Below are positions 1-6,293 of a stretch of 6,295 nucleotides of DNA, in pieces. The DNA lies in assembly GCA_002413265.1 (NCBI GenBank), contig DHWR01000243.1, positions 1,353 through 7,647 of the forward strand, given 5' to 3'. The notes under the pieces are model-generated. The model did no database searches, was not told the DNA's origin, and worked only from the letters and a program-made list of their open reading frames with translations. How positions within the stretch are numbered: position 1 is the first letter of the stretch; each line of letters opens with the position of its first letter. The DNA comes from Chloroflexi bacterium UBA5177. GTDB lineage: Bacteria; Chloroflexota; UBA5177. The position numbers were made by a program, and so were the translations under genes.

Positions 1-1
1 C

Positions 2-154
2 GCGTCGGAACCGGCGTCCATCGCGATCCTGATCGTAGCTACATACGTCGTGGGGCGACTCTGGGCTCGGGGGAATGATCGGTTCTCAGCGCACGAGGTG
101 CGGTTACTGCGAGAGCTACGCGCGCGGTACCGGGCCGGAGGGTTCGCGAGATAG
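2..154 (+). CDS. Possible C-terminal end of a plus-strand membrane protein (5' end outside window)
   Basis: Reading from base 2, the plus strand is open from the window edge to a TAG at 152-154, giving about 50 residues without a start. The peptide has a hydrophobic helix (SIAILIVATYVVGRLW, about residues 6-21) followed by an Arg/Glu-rich, probably helical tail (HEVRLLRELRARYRAGG). That is what the C-terminus of an integral membrane protein with a cytoplasmic tail looks like. It would overlap the last 39 bases of ctaA tail to tail. No family is recognised. Against it: the piece is short, overlapping convergent genes are uncommon, and GC-rich antisense frames can look hydrophobic by chance. 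The alternative is that 1-115 is a spacer before another minus-strand gene, for which an ATG at 18-20 behind AGGA would be a possible start. Confidence 0.4.
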   Translation, partial: ASEPASIAILIVATYVVGRLWARGNDRFSAHEVRLLRELRARYRAGGFAR

Positions 155-1132
155 CGGGATCGAGGAGGGGTTGTGGCTAAGAACGGCAGTCGCCACGACT
201 CCACACCAAACGGCAGTGGCTGCGGCCACGTGGAGGCCAGCGATGAGCGAAAGGTTGTGGCTGACGGCTGTTGGATAGCCGATGGCCATCTGGACCACGA
301 GCAGGATGAGTGTCGCGCCTGCCGCAGAAGTGAGACGAGGCACAGATCGCCACCTATAAACGGCCGTGCACAGCGTCCAGACCAGGAAGAGGCCTACCAC
401 CCCGGCAGCAAGACGGTGAAGCGTCGCGTACAAGACGACGCCGTCAAAATTGGACCCAAGTCCGCGGTTGCAGAAAGGCCATGACTTGCAGACTTCATCG
501 GCGCCTGTGGCTACGACCCCCGCCCCGGTCAGCAGCAAGATATACGTAAGAGCCGCTGCGAGCAGTGTGAGTTTCCGGAAGGTACGTGAAGTCGGGTTTC
601 CGCTTCCGGGGACAGCGAGTATCGAGGCCCCGATAAGTAGTCCCATCAAAGCGAGGGCGACGGCCAGATGCGCGAGGACGAGCGCGCCGGACAAGTCTTT
701 GAAGACCACCAGCGCGCCGAGGAGTCCTTCGAGTACGATCAATCCGGTTGCTGAAGCGACGAGCCGAACGATAAGCGGCTGGCGGTGCCGGAAGGTGAGC
801 CAGCCCACCAGCACCGCCCCTATGAGCAGCGCGCCCGTGATACTTCCAACCGTGCGGTGGGCGTACTCGACGATCGCGTGCGTGTTGGCGGGCGGCAGGA
901 TGCGTCCCCGACAGAGCGGCCAGTCATTGCCGCAACCAAGACCAGAGCCAGAGACACGTACGGCTGCCCCTAGAGAGATCTGGGCATAGACGAATACTGT
1001 CGTCAGGATTGCCAACCACCGGAAGGTTGTCGGCCGCATTGACCAAGGTGGCGGTGCCTGACGGGCGACCGGAGTGAAGGGGCCTGCGGCGAGGATCGTG
1101 TTGGGCGCATGGCGCGAACGGAAAGTACGCAT
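116..1132 (-). CDS. ctaA: Heme A synthase (COX15/CtaA family)
   Basis: This is an integral membrane heme A synthase. It oxidises the C8 methyl of heme O to a formyl group to make heme A for aa3/caa3-type cytochrome c oxidases. The 338-residue protein shows about eight hydrophobic helices in two four-helix halves. All four family histidines are visible: His92 in the EYAHR motif with Glu89 three residues before it (the E-x-x-H of helix II), His155, His239 and His301. Both extracellular cysteine pairs are present: C67/C74 in CGNDWPLC and C215/C221 in CKSWPFC, with the same spacings as Bacillus subtilis CtaA. The ATG at 1132 is chosen because AGGAGGAGAG lies 8 bases upstream. The longer TTG reading at 1153 would translate that Shine-Dalgarno. 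An internal ATG at 1039 would give 307 residues, near the usual family length, but has no good ribosome site, so the protein probably carries an extra N-terminal stretch of about 31 residues. The gene lies 39 bases downstream of the radical SAM gene and probably shares its transcript. Confidence 0.95.
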   Translation of the reverse strand: MRTFRSRHAPNTILAAGPFTPVARQAPPPWSMRPTTFRWLAILTTVFVYAQISLGAAVRVSGSGLGCGNDWPLCRGRILPPANTHAIVEYAHRTVGSITGALLIGAVLVGWLTFRHRQPLIVRLVASATGLIVLEGLLGALVVFKDLSGALVLAHLAVALALMGLLIGASILAVPGSGNPTSRTFRKLTLLAAALTYILLLTGAGVVATGADEVCKSWPFCNRGLGSNFDGVVLYATLHRLAAGVVGLFLVWTLCTAVYRWRSVPRLTSAAGATLILLVVQMAIGYPTAVSHNLSLIAGLHVAAATAVWCGVVATAVLSHNPSSIPLSREPSGPVPRA

Positions 1133-1140
1133 AGATGCGG

Positions 1141-1150
1141 CTCTCCTCCT
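1141..1150 (-). promoter_or_regulatory. Shine-Dalgarno of ctaA
   Basis: The minus strand reads AGGAGGAGAG, 8 bases before the ATG at 1132. It decides the ctaA start against the in-frame TTG at 1153, whose first codons are this purine run itself. Confidence 0.85.
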
Positions 1151-1171
1151 CAAGGTCTGAAGTGGAGCACT

Positions 1172-2269
1172 CTAGACGGCTGTGCCGGGTGCTAAGTGTT
1201 GGAGGTGAGGCGTGTAGACGCAGAGCGGGTCGGACTCGAGCGGGTCGCCCATGGACGCATAGGCTCGTGAACGTGATCCGCCACAGATGACTCGGTACTC
1301 ACACTCACCGCACTTCCCTTTCAGTTGCTCAGGATTGCGTAGTTGCCTAAACAGCGTGGCTTCGCGGTAGAGCTGCACCGGGTCATCATGGCGCACATTC
1401 CCTACCTTTATCGGAAGGAACCCAGATGGATACACATCGCCGCGGTGCGAGATAAACATGATACCGGCACCATCTCGTACTCCCCAGCCGGCGCGAATCG
1501 ATGAAGTCCGCATTGTGCCTTCACCCGCCTGCTGGCGCTCTCTGAGTCGGGCTTGGGCAGCCACGCGGCGGACGTGGTGTGCTTCCGTGGTCTTGATGAC
1601 GGGGAACGAGCGTTTGGAGCACTCATAGACCCACGCCAGGATCCTTTCAGATTCTTCGGCAGATACCTCACGTAGCACCGCGCCCCGGCCCGTACAGATG
1701 AGGAAGAATAGGGCCCAGCGCTGCACCCCGAGATCGCAGACCAGACGATAGATCGCCTCTAGGTCGGCGGCGTTCTCAGCTGAGACCAGCGTGTTGATCT
1801 GCACAGGAACGTCTTGCTCGAGCGCCCAGCCTACCGCATTGACCGTACGTTGGAAGGTGCCGGGGACGCCGCGGATTCCGTCATGGCCGTCTGCCGTCGA
1901 TCCATCGAGGCTGAAGGCAAGGGACCTCACGCCGCTACTTTTCAGGTGCGCGATCGCCTCGTAGGTCAGGAGCGGCGTTCCGCTCGGCGTGACCGAGGTA
2001 ACGAAGCCGAGGTGTACGGCGTGAGCCACCAGTTGAGAGAGATCTGGACGCCTGAGCGGGTCTCCGCCGGTAAAGACCAGGTGGGGCTTGGTGTCTCCGA
2101 AACCGCAGAGAGTCTCCAGCAGTTGTTCTCCCTCCTCGGTTGAAAGCTCTGCCGGATCTCGAAAGAACATCGCCTCCGCGCGACAGTGACGACAGGCGAG
2201 ATCGCAGGCGCGGGTCATTTCCCAATACAGCATTATGGGAGCGCTTTCATAGTTGACCACTGGGTGCAC
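1172..2269 (-). CDS. Radical SAM/SPASM domain protein, TIGR04053 type
   Basis: This is a 365-residue radical SAM enzyme with a C-terminal SPASM-type domain. The AdoMet-binding [4Fe-4S] motif is C22-x3-C26-x2-C29 (ACDLACRHCR). A GGDP motif follows at 68-71, and SLDG at 120-123 belongs to the barrel. The C-terminal domain has cysteines at 320, 323, 329 and 350 (GKCGECEYRVICGGSRSRAY, then DPLC), which should hold an auxiliary Fe-S cluster. The combination of PSGFLP, GKCGxCEY, CGGSRxRAYA and GDPLxxDPLC matches the TIGR04053 family, which is related to the heme-pathway enzymes AhbC/AhbD/NirJ and to peptide-modifying SPASM enzymes. The substrate of this family is not known to me. Two GTG starts are possible: 2269, with AAGGAG 9 bases upstream, and 2260, with GAGGAG 8 bases upstream. 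Both keep the whole domain. No precursor peptide gene is seen beside it. Its pairing with ctaA makes a heme or respiratory role plausible, but this is inference. Confidence 0.93.
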   Translation of the reverse strand: MHPVVNYESAPIMLYWEMTRACDLACRHCRAEAMFFRDPAELSTEEGEQLLETLCGFGDTKPHLVFTGGDPLRRPDLSQLVAHAVHLGFVTSVTPSGTPLLTYEAIAHLKSSGVRSLAFSLDGSTADGHDGIRGVPGTFQRTVNAVGWALEQDVPVQINTLVSAENAADLEAIYRLVCDLGVQRWALFFLICTGRGAVLREVSAEESERILAWVYECSKRSFPVIKTTEAHHVRRVAAQARLRERQQAGEGTMRTSSIRAGWGVRDGAGIMFISHRGDVYPSGFLPIKVGNVRHDDPVQLYREATLFRQLRNPEQLKGKCGECEYRVICGGSRSRAYASMGDPLESDPLCVYTPHLQHLAPGTAV

Positions 2270-2487
2270 TCCTCTTGGCTCCTTGCGGAAAGTACGGTTC
2301 GATGTGGCACCGCCCAGCCACTACCTTACTCCGTCGCCCGCGTGGGCACCATAGGGTGGAGACCTGATATTTCCTCAGCGATTCGACTTGCGGACTAGAG
2401 CGTCACGCACCGCGGAGTCCAAACACGAGGATCAACGGACAGGAAACGTTGCAGTAGCATGAGCCATCGAAAGTAGGAGGAACGGAC
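2270..2487. promoter_or_regulatory. Divergent intergenic region (radical SAM-ctaA / cupin)
   Basis: This 218-base gap separates two divergently transcribed units, so it must hold the cupin promoter and very likely that of the radical SAM-ctaA unit. On inspection no convincing -35/-10 pair was found on either strand. The inverted pairs present are short: GTGGC at 2304-2308 with GCCAC at 2317-2321, and GCCC-GCGT-GGGC near 2336-2347. No FNR-type TTGAT-N4-ATCAA site was seen. The role as a promoter region follows from gene layout, not from a recognised motif. Confidence 0.5.
2475..2480 (+). promoter_or_regulatory. Shine-Dalgarno of the cupin gene
   Basis: AGGAGG lies 7 bases before the ATG at 2488. 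This strong, well-placed site fixes the cupin start and argues that this small gene is real. Confidence 0.85.
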
Positions 2488-2919
2488 ATGCAGCAACAGC
2501 CGCCCGATCGCCGGCTGGAAGGATCCTCCGAGCCCGCCGCTACATCAGGCCACCACGACTACAACCTCTCTGCGCCCATGCTGCGGTTCGATCTGCGTTC
2601 TGAGACCGAGCAGTTGCGGCAGCAGGAATCCTACCGCAGAGGAAGCCCGACCGGTCGGACGCTCGTGAAGGAGCCAGACCTTAGGATCGTGCTCATGGCG
2701 CTCAAGGCGGGTGCACGACAGGAGGAGCATCGCGCCTCCGGGCCCATCTCCGTGCACGCGCTCCAGGGGGTCCTACGGCTACGTCTCCAGGAAAGCAGCG
2801 TCGAGTTGACCGCAGGGCAGGTCCTTATGCTGGAGCCCGGCATCTCGCATGACGTCGGCGCGGTCGAGGATGCGATCTTCCTGCTCACGATCGCTCGCCC
2901 CCTACCAGGATGTGTCTGA
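2488..2919 (+). CDS. Small single-domain cupin protein
   Basis: This 143-residue soluble protein has a disordered-looking, Gln/Ser/Pro-rich N-terminus (about 1-25) and one cupin beta-barrel (about 55-137). Cupin motif 1 is present in reduced form: G75-ARQEE-H81, then SVHALQG ending at Gly94. Motif 2 is clear: G110-QVLMLEPGIS-H121. The usual HxH of motif 1 is replaced by H81-R-A, so a metal site would have to rest on His81, His121 and nearby Glu79/Glu80 or His90, or may be absent. Many small cupins with the EEHRA.GPI pattern exist in bacteria, with no established reaction. A binding or sensing role is as likely as catalysis. The start is set by AGGAGG at 2475-2480. The gene is transcribed away from the radical SAM-ctaA unit and towards the two-component genes. 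There is no signal peptide or membrane segment. Confidence 0.85.
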   Translation: MQQQPPDRRLEGSSEPAATSGHHDYNLSAPMLRFDLRSETEQLRQQESYRRGSPTGRTLVKEPDLRIVLMALKAGARQEEHRASGPISVHALQGVLRLRLQESSVELTAGQVLMLEPGISHDVGAVEDAIFLLTIARPLPGCV

Positions 2920-2989
2920 CCGGCACGAGTCGCGGGACTGAGCCTCTTATGAACCGTACATTCCGCTTCACCTGGGCGGAGGATATGCG

Positions 2990-3640
2990 CTAGTCCGAGG
3001 TGATCATGCCCAGCCGGATGGCGTGCTTGACCAGCTCCGTCCTGTCGTGTGCATCGAGCTTCTCCATCATGTGGGCCCGGTGGGTCTGAACGGTCTTGAT
3101 CGAGACCACCAGCAGGTCGGCGATCTCCTGGTTGGTCTTGCCTTCCGCCACCAGTTGGAGGATCTCACGCTCACGCTCGGTGAGCAGGTCGCTTTCATCC
3201 CGACCGTCTACAGCCAGATGCATCCTGTAGCCATCCAGCATCATCGTGGCCATAGCGGGTGAGAAGTAGCTCTCTCCACGTGCCGCTGCTCGGACGGCCG
3301 TAACCAGCTCGGTCCCGGCCGAGCGCTTCAAGACGCACCCTATCGCGCCCGCATTGACGATCTGGGCCAGGTAGTGCTCGTTCTCGTGCATGGTAAGGAT
3401 CAGCACCTTGACGCCGGGGAAGCGCCGCTTGATTTGGCGCGTTGCTTCTGCTCCATTCATGTTCGGCATCGCAATGTCCATGACCACGACGTCCGGATGA
3501 AGGCGCTCAACCATCTCCAGAGCCTGCCGGCCATCCTCCGCCTCGCCCACGACAGATATGCCGGTCTGGGCATCGAGCACCATCCGCAATCCGTCACGCA
3601 AGACGGCGTGGTCATCCGCCAGCAGCACTTTGATGTCCAT
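2990..3640 (-). CDS. NarL/FixJ-family response regulator
   Basis: This is a two-component DNA-binding response regulator of 216 residues from the ATG at 3640. Its N-terminal receiver domain (about 1-118) has the acidic pair in LLADDH (Asp9, Asp10), the phospho-acceptor Asp55 (VVVMDIAMP), Thr83 (LILTM) and Lys105 (CVLKRS). The C-terminal LuxR-type helix-turn-helix (about 151-212) shows LTEREREIL, GKTNQEIA and a recognition helix in SIKTVQTHRAHMMEKL. All phosphorelay residues are intact, so it should be phosphorylated by the adjacent kinase and act as a transcription factor. The ATG forms a TGATG overlap with the kinase stop. An in-frame GTG at 3646, with GGGA 8 bases upstream, is an alternative start that adds two residues. 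The last gene of its block, it faces the cupin gene across a 70-base gap. Its targets cannot be read from the sequence; nearby respiratory genes are candidates only by position. Confidence 0.95.
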   Translation of the reverse strand: MDIKVLLADDHAVLRDGLRMVLDAQTGISVVGEAEDGRQALEMVERLHPDVVVMDIAMPNMNGAEATRQIKRRFPGVKVLILTMHENEHYLAQIVNAGAIGCVLKRSAGTELVTAVRAAARGESYFSPAMATMMLDGYRMHLAVDGRDESDLLTEREREILQLVAEGKTNQEIADLLVVSIKTVQTHRAHMMEKLDAHDRTELVKHAIRLGMITSD

Positions 3641-3642
3641 CA
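3638..3642 (-). other. TGATG stop-start overlap of kinase and regulator
   Basis: The kinase TGA (3642-3640) and the regulator ATG (3640-3638) share one base. This indicates translational coupling and a common transcript, typical of cognate sensor-regulator pairs. Confidence 0.75.
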
Positions 3643-5739
3643 GCACGTTTCGTTTCCCAGTGAGCCCTCGTGACCTACCATGGCTGGCTCGGCTGCCACC
3701 GGGATGATGGCCGTGACCCGAGTGCCTTGACCCGGAGCCGACTCGACCTCCAGGATCCCACCCACCAGCTCGGCCCGCTCGTGCATCCCGTACAGACCAA
3801 GCCCGCCCTGACGGGTGGGCCCCCTGCGCGTAGCCGGCTCGAAACCCTTCCCATCGTCTTCTACTACGAGCTTGGCGGTTCCGTCTGGGAAGGAAAGCTG
3901 AACACCGGTATGATTTGCCTCAGCGTACTTGCCGCTGTTCGTCAGTGCCTCTTGAGTGATCCGGAATAGTACAAGCTCGATTTCCAATGTTAGCTGGCCG
4001 TTAGGTGGCTCGGTGTGTAGTTCGACCGCGACTCCAAATGTTCGCATGAATTCATCGGCGAACCAACGAAGGGCCGCCACCAGGCCGAAGTCGTCGAGGA
4101 TCGTCGGACGCAGATCATGGGAGAGCGCACGAGTCGCGTCCAAGGTCCGCTGCGCGATCTCTCGCACCCGCTGAAAGCCCGTTCTCAAGGTTTCATTCTC
4201 GGCGCCTATATGCGGGTCGATCACATCCAGGTTGATCAACAGAGTCGAGAGAGACTGAGCCGTATCGTCGTGCAGCTCACGCGCAATGCGCTTGCGCTCC
4301 TCCTCCTGGGCCTGGAGCACGCGCGTCGTCAATGTCTTGCTGTACCGTTCGATCTCTCGCGTGGGTTCTTCTACCCGGCGCTCGAGGTCTTCGTTCCAGA
4401 CCTGAAAACGGTCTCGGGCCGTGCGGACCTCTTCGTAGAGCCGGGCGTTCTCGATGGCCACTGCCGCGTGGTTTGCCAGCAGCATGACCAGCTCCTGGTC
4501 CTCGTCCGTGAACTCCTCCGCGCTGAGTTTGTCGGTGAGATAGAGATCGCCTACCGGCTTCTCGTTGAAGAGAATCGGCACCCCCAGCAAGCTGGTCATC
4601 GAAGGATGGTTGGGTGGAAAGCCGTAACTGCGCGGGTCGCTGCCAATCGCCGGAATCCGCAAGGGCGTCCCTTCCTTTATAAGTGCGCCCAAGAGTCCGT
4701 GTCCCTGGGGCAGCGGTCCGATCGCCTCTCGTTCTTGGTGGCTGAGACCCGAGGTGATGAATTGCAAGATGTGACCGTGCTCGTCAGCCACGCCGAGCGC
4801 GCCGTACCGGCTGTGGACGAGCTCCCGTGCCGCGTCGACGATGTTCTGTAGCACCTCTCCAAGATCGAGAGCGCTGGACACCGAGACAATGGCAGTGTTT
4901 ATCGCGGCGAGCTGCCGATTCCGGCGAACGATCTCCGCGTTGGCTTCTCTCAGCTCGAGGATCCGCTGTCCGAGTTCGTCGTTGAGCTTCCGAATACGCG
5001 CCTCCGCTTCGCGCCGTTCCGTGATATCGCGCACAACCTGTGTGAAGCCGACGACGGCTCCTGCCTCGTCTTTGACAGCGGTGCTGGTCGCGTCGGCCCA
5101 GTAGCGCGATCCGTCCTTCCGAACTCGCCAACCCTGAGCCTCAAAGCGGCCGCCAGCCGCAGCCTTCTGTAGGTTGGCCGCCGGCACACCTGCTGCCTGG
5201 TCCTCGGGAGTGTAGAACTGCGAGAAGTGACGGCCGATCACCTCATCCGCCCGGTACCCCTTCACGCGCTCCGCCCCCGGATTCCAGGTGAGAATGTTTC
5301 CACCGGCGTCGACCATGAAGATCGCATAGTCGTGCACGCTGTCGAGCACCGCGGCACTCGCCGCCAGCGACCGTTGCTGCCTCTCGATGGTGCTGAATAT
5401 CCACAGGGAGAACGGAACCGCGCCGGCGACGATCAGCAAGAAAATGACGAACAGTCGAAGCGCCTCGCGGTTTCCCAGTAGCGGATTGAGGATCAGGAGA
5501 CTGAGAATCTCGACCACGATCAAGTAGGCAATCGGAGCCACGACGGTCAAGATGCGCAACCGCCTCAAAGGCAAGACCCTAGCCCCGTCTGTGCCACCAT
5601 CCGTCTGCTTCTCTAAAGGCGTGCCGCCAACGTGCGCTTCGGCCGAGCTCTGTTGACGAGAGCTCGAGAAGTCGGCGCCTTCTACGCCAGGTGCTTGCGG
5701 GGCGTCGAGACTTTCTGACTGCTTCTCAAGGGTCTCCAC
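3640..5739 (-). CDS. Membrane PAS-GAF sensor histidine kinase (HisKA_3), DevS-like GAF
   Basis: This 699-residue sensor kinase should phosphorylate the regulator encoded next to it. Layout: hydrophilic N-terminal tail (1-57); two membrane helices (about 60-87 and 94-116) with a very short outside loop; PAS domain (about 127-240, ending DITERRE); coiled-coil linker (240-280); GAF domain (about 281-434); second coiled coil (434-478); HisKA_3 dimerisation domain with His490 in RIARELHDD; HATPase_c (about 585-680). The H-box continues as D491-x3-Q495, the DxxxQ phosphatase motif known from NarX-type kinases. The N-box is QEALTNSGKYA (Asn601), with Tyr where His is usual. G boxes are DDGKGF (628-633) and GGLGLYGM (645-652). 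The GAF domain contains GFPPNHPSM and DLYLTDK, with His378 and Tyr400 spaced like DevS His149 and Tyr171, which suggests heme and gas sensing. The start is a GTG with only a weak purine run (GGGAACGAG) upstream. It lies 21 bases after the preceding small gene. Confidence 0.95.
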   Translation of the reverse strand: METLEKQSESLDAPQAPGVEGADFSSSRQQSSAEAHVGGTPLEKQTDGGTDGARVLPLRRLRILTVVAPIAYLIVVEILSLLILNPLLGNREALRLFVIFLLIVAGAVPFSLWIFSTIERQQRSLAASAAVLDSVHDYAIFMVDAGGNILTWNPGAERVKGYRADEVIGRHFSQFYTPEDQAAGVPAANLQKAAAGGRFEAQGWRVRKDGSRYWADATSTAVKDEAGAVVGFTQVVRDITERREAEARIRKLNDELGQRILELREANAEIVRRNRQLAAINTAIVSVSSALDLGEVLQNIVDAARELVHSRYGALGVADEHGHILQFITSGLSHQEREAIGPLPQGHGLLGALIKEGTPLRIPAIGSDPRSYGFPPNHPSMTSLLGVPILFNEKPVGDLYLTDKLSAEEFTDEDQELVMLLANHAAVAIENARLYEEVRTARDRFQVWNEDLERRVEEPTREIERYSKTLTTRVLQAQEEERKRIARELHDDTAQSLSTLLINLDVIDPHIGAENETLRTGFQRVREIAQRTLDATRALSHDLRPTILDDFGLVAALRWFADEFMRTFGVAVELHTEPPNGQLTLEIELVLFRITQEALTNSGKYAEANHTGVQLSFPDGTAKLVVEDDGKGFEPATRRGPTRQGGLGLYGMHERAELVGGILEVESAPGQGTRVTAIIPVAAEPAMVGHEGSLGNETC
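4438..4899 (-). other. GAF domain with DevS/DosT-type heme-ligand pattern
   Basis: This segment encodes kinase residues about 281-434. Seen directly: RYGALGV, LPQGHGLLG, GFPPNHPSM, LLGVPI and DLYLTDK occur in the order found in the first GAF domain of Mycobacterium tuberculosis DevS (DosS). His378 (codon 4606-4608) and Tyr400 (codon 4540-4542) are 22 residues apart, as are the heme-proximal His149 and distal Tyr171 of DevS. Known: in DevS and DosT this domain binds heme b and reads O2, NO or CO. Inferred: the domain here binds heme. The GFPPxHPxM motif also occurs in many GAF kinases that have not been tested for heme. Confidence 0.65.
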
Positions 5740-5760
5740 GCGCTCGCTCGTTCCCGCCGG

Positions 5761-6012
5761 TCAGGGCTGGACCCTGCTAGGGTGTCGACGCCCCTCTTCC
5801 AGGGCTGCGCGCGCGCGACTTGCCTGGATGCTGCGTGCGAGCTCTCTTCCCGCCCACCACAATCCGATCACTAGCAGAGGAACTCCTCGACTGACCTCTC
5901 GAAGATCGCCGTGCATCGCTCCGCTGAACAGCAGGCTCATGCCCGCGATACCGGTTATGACCGCAGCAAGCACGAGTGCATGACGGCCGAGCGATTGCCA
6001 GTCCAGTCTCAT
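5761..6012 (-). CDS. Small two-helix membrane protein, unknown function
   Basis: This 83-residue protein matches no family I recognise. It has two predicted membrane helices (about 11-31, HALVLAAVITGIAGMSLLF, and about 43-57, GVPLLVIGLWWAG) joined by a short polar loop (HGDLREVSR), and a basic, charged tail (58-83) rich in Arg and Ala. The Arg distribution suggests the tail is cytoplasmic. The start is well supported because its ATG overlaps the stop of the upstream gene as ATGA, which implies coupled translation. The kinase gene begins 21 bases after its stop, so it is probably part of the same transcript. It could be an accessory subunit of a membrane complex encoded upstream, or a partner of the membrane-bound kinase. 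Nothing in the sequence decides between these. Confidence 0.75.
   Translation of the reverse strand: MRLDWQSLGRHALVLAAVITGIAGMSLLFSGAMHGDLREVSRGVPLLVIGLWWAGRELARSIQASRARAALEEGRRHPSRVQP
6009..6012 (-). other. ATGA start-stop overlap of two small membrane-protein genes
   Basis: The ATG of the 83-residue protein (6012-6010) overlaps the TGA of the upstream gene (6011-6009) by two bases. This four-base ATGA junction indicates translational coupling and supports both gene calls. Confidence 0.75.
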
Positions 6013-6293
6013 GTGGACGTACCGCTAGGAGAGGTCTCGCCGGATCGGGACGACGCCCGTTGCTCCCTGTAGTAGTCCTTCCAGATCAGCCGGTAGATGC
6101 CGAGATAGCGCGGCAGACGATTCAAGATCGGAATCCACGGCAGGAACATCAGGATGATGGTCAGGATTGTCGTGCTCAGCACAGCGAGAACATCCGTGTT
6201 TGCTGCCCACGCCGTCGTGTACGGCGGGATCTGGTAGAAGAGCGTGTATAACCAAAGCCATGCCTGGCCAGGGTAGTTCCCGGTCTCGTTCAT
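6009..6293 (-). CDS. Membrane protein or C-terminal end of one (possibly partial at window edge)
   Basis: Ninety-four residues can be read from an ATG at 6293, only two bases from the window end, so it is uncertain whether this is the true start or an internal Met of a longer gene. An aromatic, partly hydrophobic N-terminal part (PGQAWLWLYTLFYQIPPY) is followed by one strong membrane helix (about 34-56). A conserved-looking basic/aromatic stretch comes next (LNRLPRYLGIYRLIWKDYYR, about 58-76), then a Ser/Thr/Gly-rich tail. The Pro-Trp-Ile-Pro helix end and the Arg/Tyr segment recall the C-terminal helix of respiratory membrane subunits such as cytochrome b-like proteins. I could not confirm this and it may be wrong. 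The bases at 6295-6291 read TGATG on the minus strand, which would fit coupling to the stop of a further upstream gene. The downstream gene overlaps by ATGA. Confidence 0.65.
   Translation of the reverse strand: MNETGNYPGQAWLWLYTLFYQIPPYTTAWAANTDVLAVLSTTILTIILMFLPWIPILNRLPRYLGIYRLIWKDYYREQRASSRSGETSPSGTST

Noticed and set aside
18..20. Minus-strand ATG behind AGGA as the start of a ctaB-like gene following ctaA
   Set aside because: Only about six codons are visible, too few to recognise any family, and the opposite strand has a competing open frame.
450..989. A 179-residue plus-strand open frame opposite ctaA
   Set aside because: It is antisense to a gene with all four CtaA histidines and both cysteine pairs. 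The peptide is Ser/Ala/Arg/Pro-rich and non-family-like, as expected for a shadow frame.
2304..2347. Short inverted repeats in the divergent intergenic region as an operator
   Set aside because: The arms are only four or five bases and are expected by chance in GC-rich DNA. They match no operator consensus I can name.
2186..2398. A 70-residue plus-strand frame running from inside the radical SAM gene into the divergent intergenic region
   Set aside because: It has no Shine-Dalgarno, starts antisense to the conserved radical SAM N-terminus, and gives no recognisable protein.
2961..2982. TCCGC...GCGGA inverted repeat between the convergent cupin and regulator genes, as a possible terminator
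   Set aside because: The stem is only five to six pairs with a nine-base loop and no T-run on either side, so it does not qualify as an intrinsic terminator.
4117..4851. A 244-residue plus-strand open frame opposite the histidine kinase
   Set aside because: It lies wholly antisense to the well-supported PAS-GAF-HisKA_3 gene, has no good ribosome site and no recognisable domain. Long antisense frames are expected in GC-rich coding DNA.
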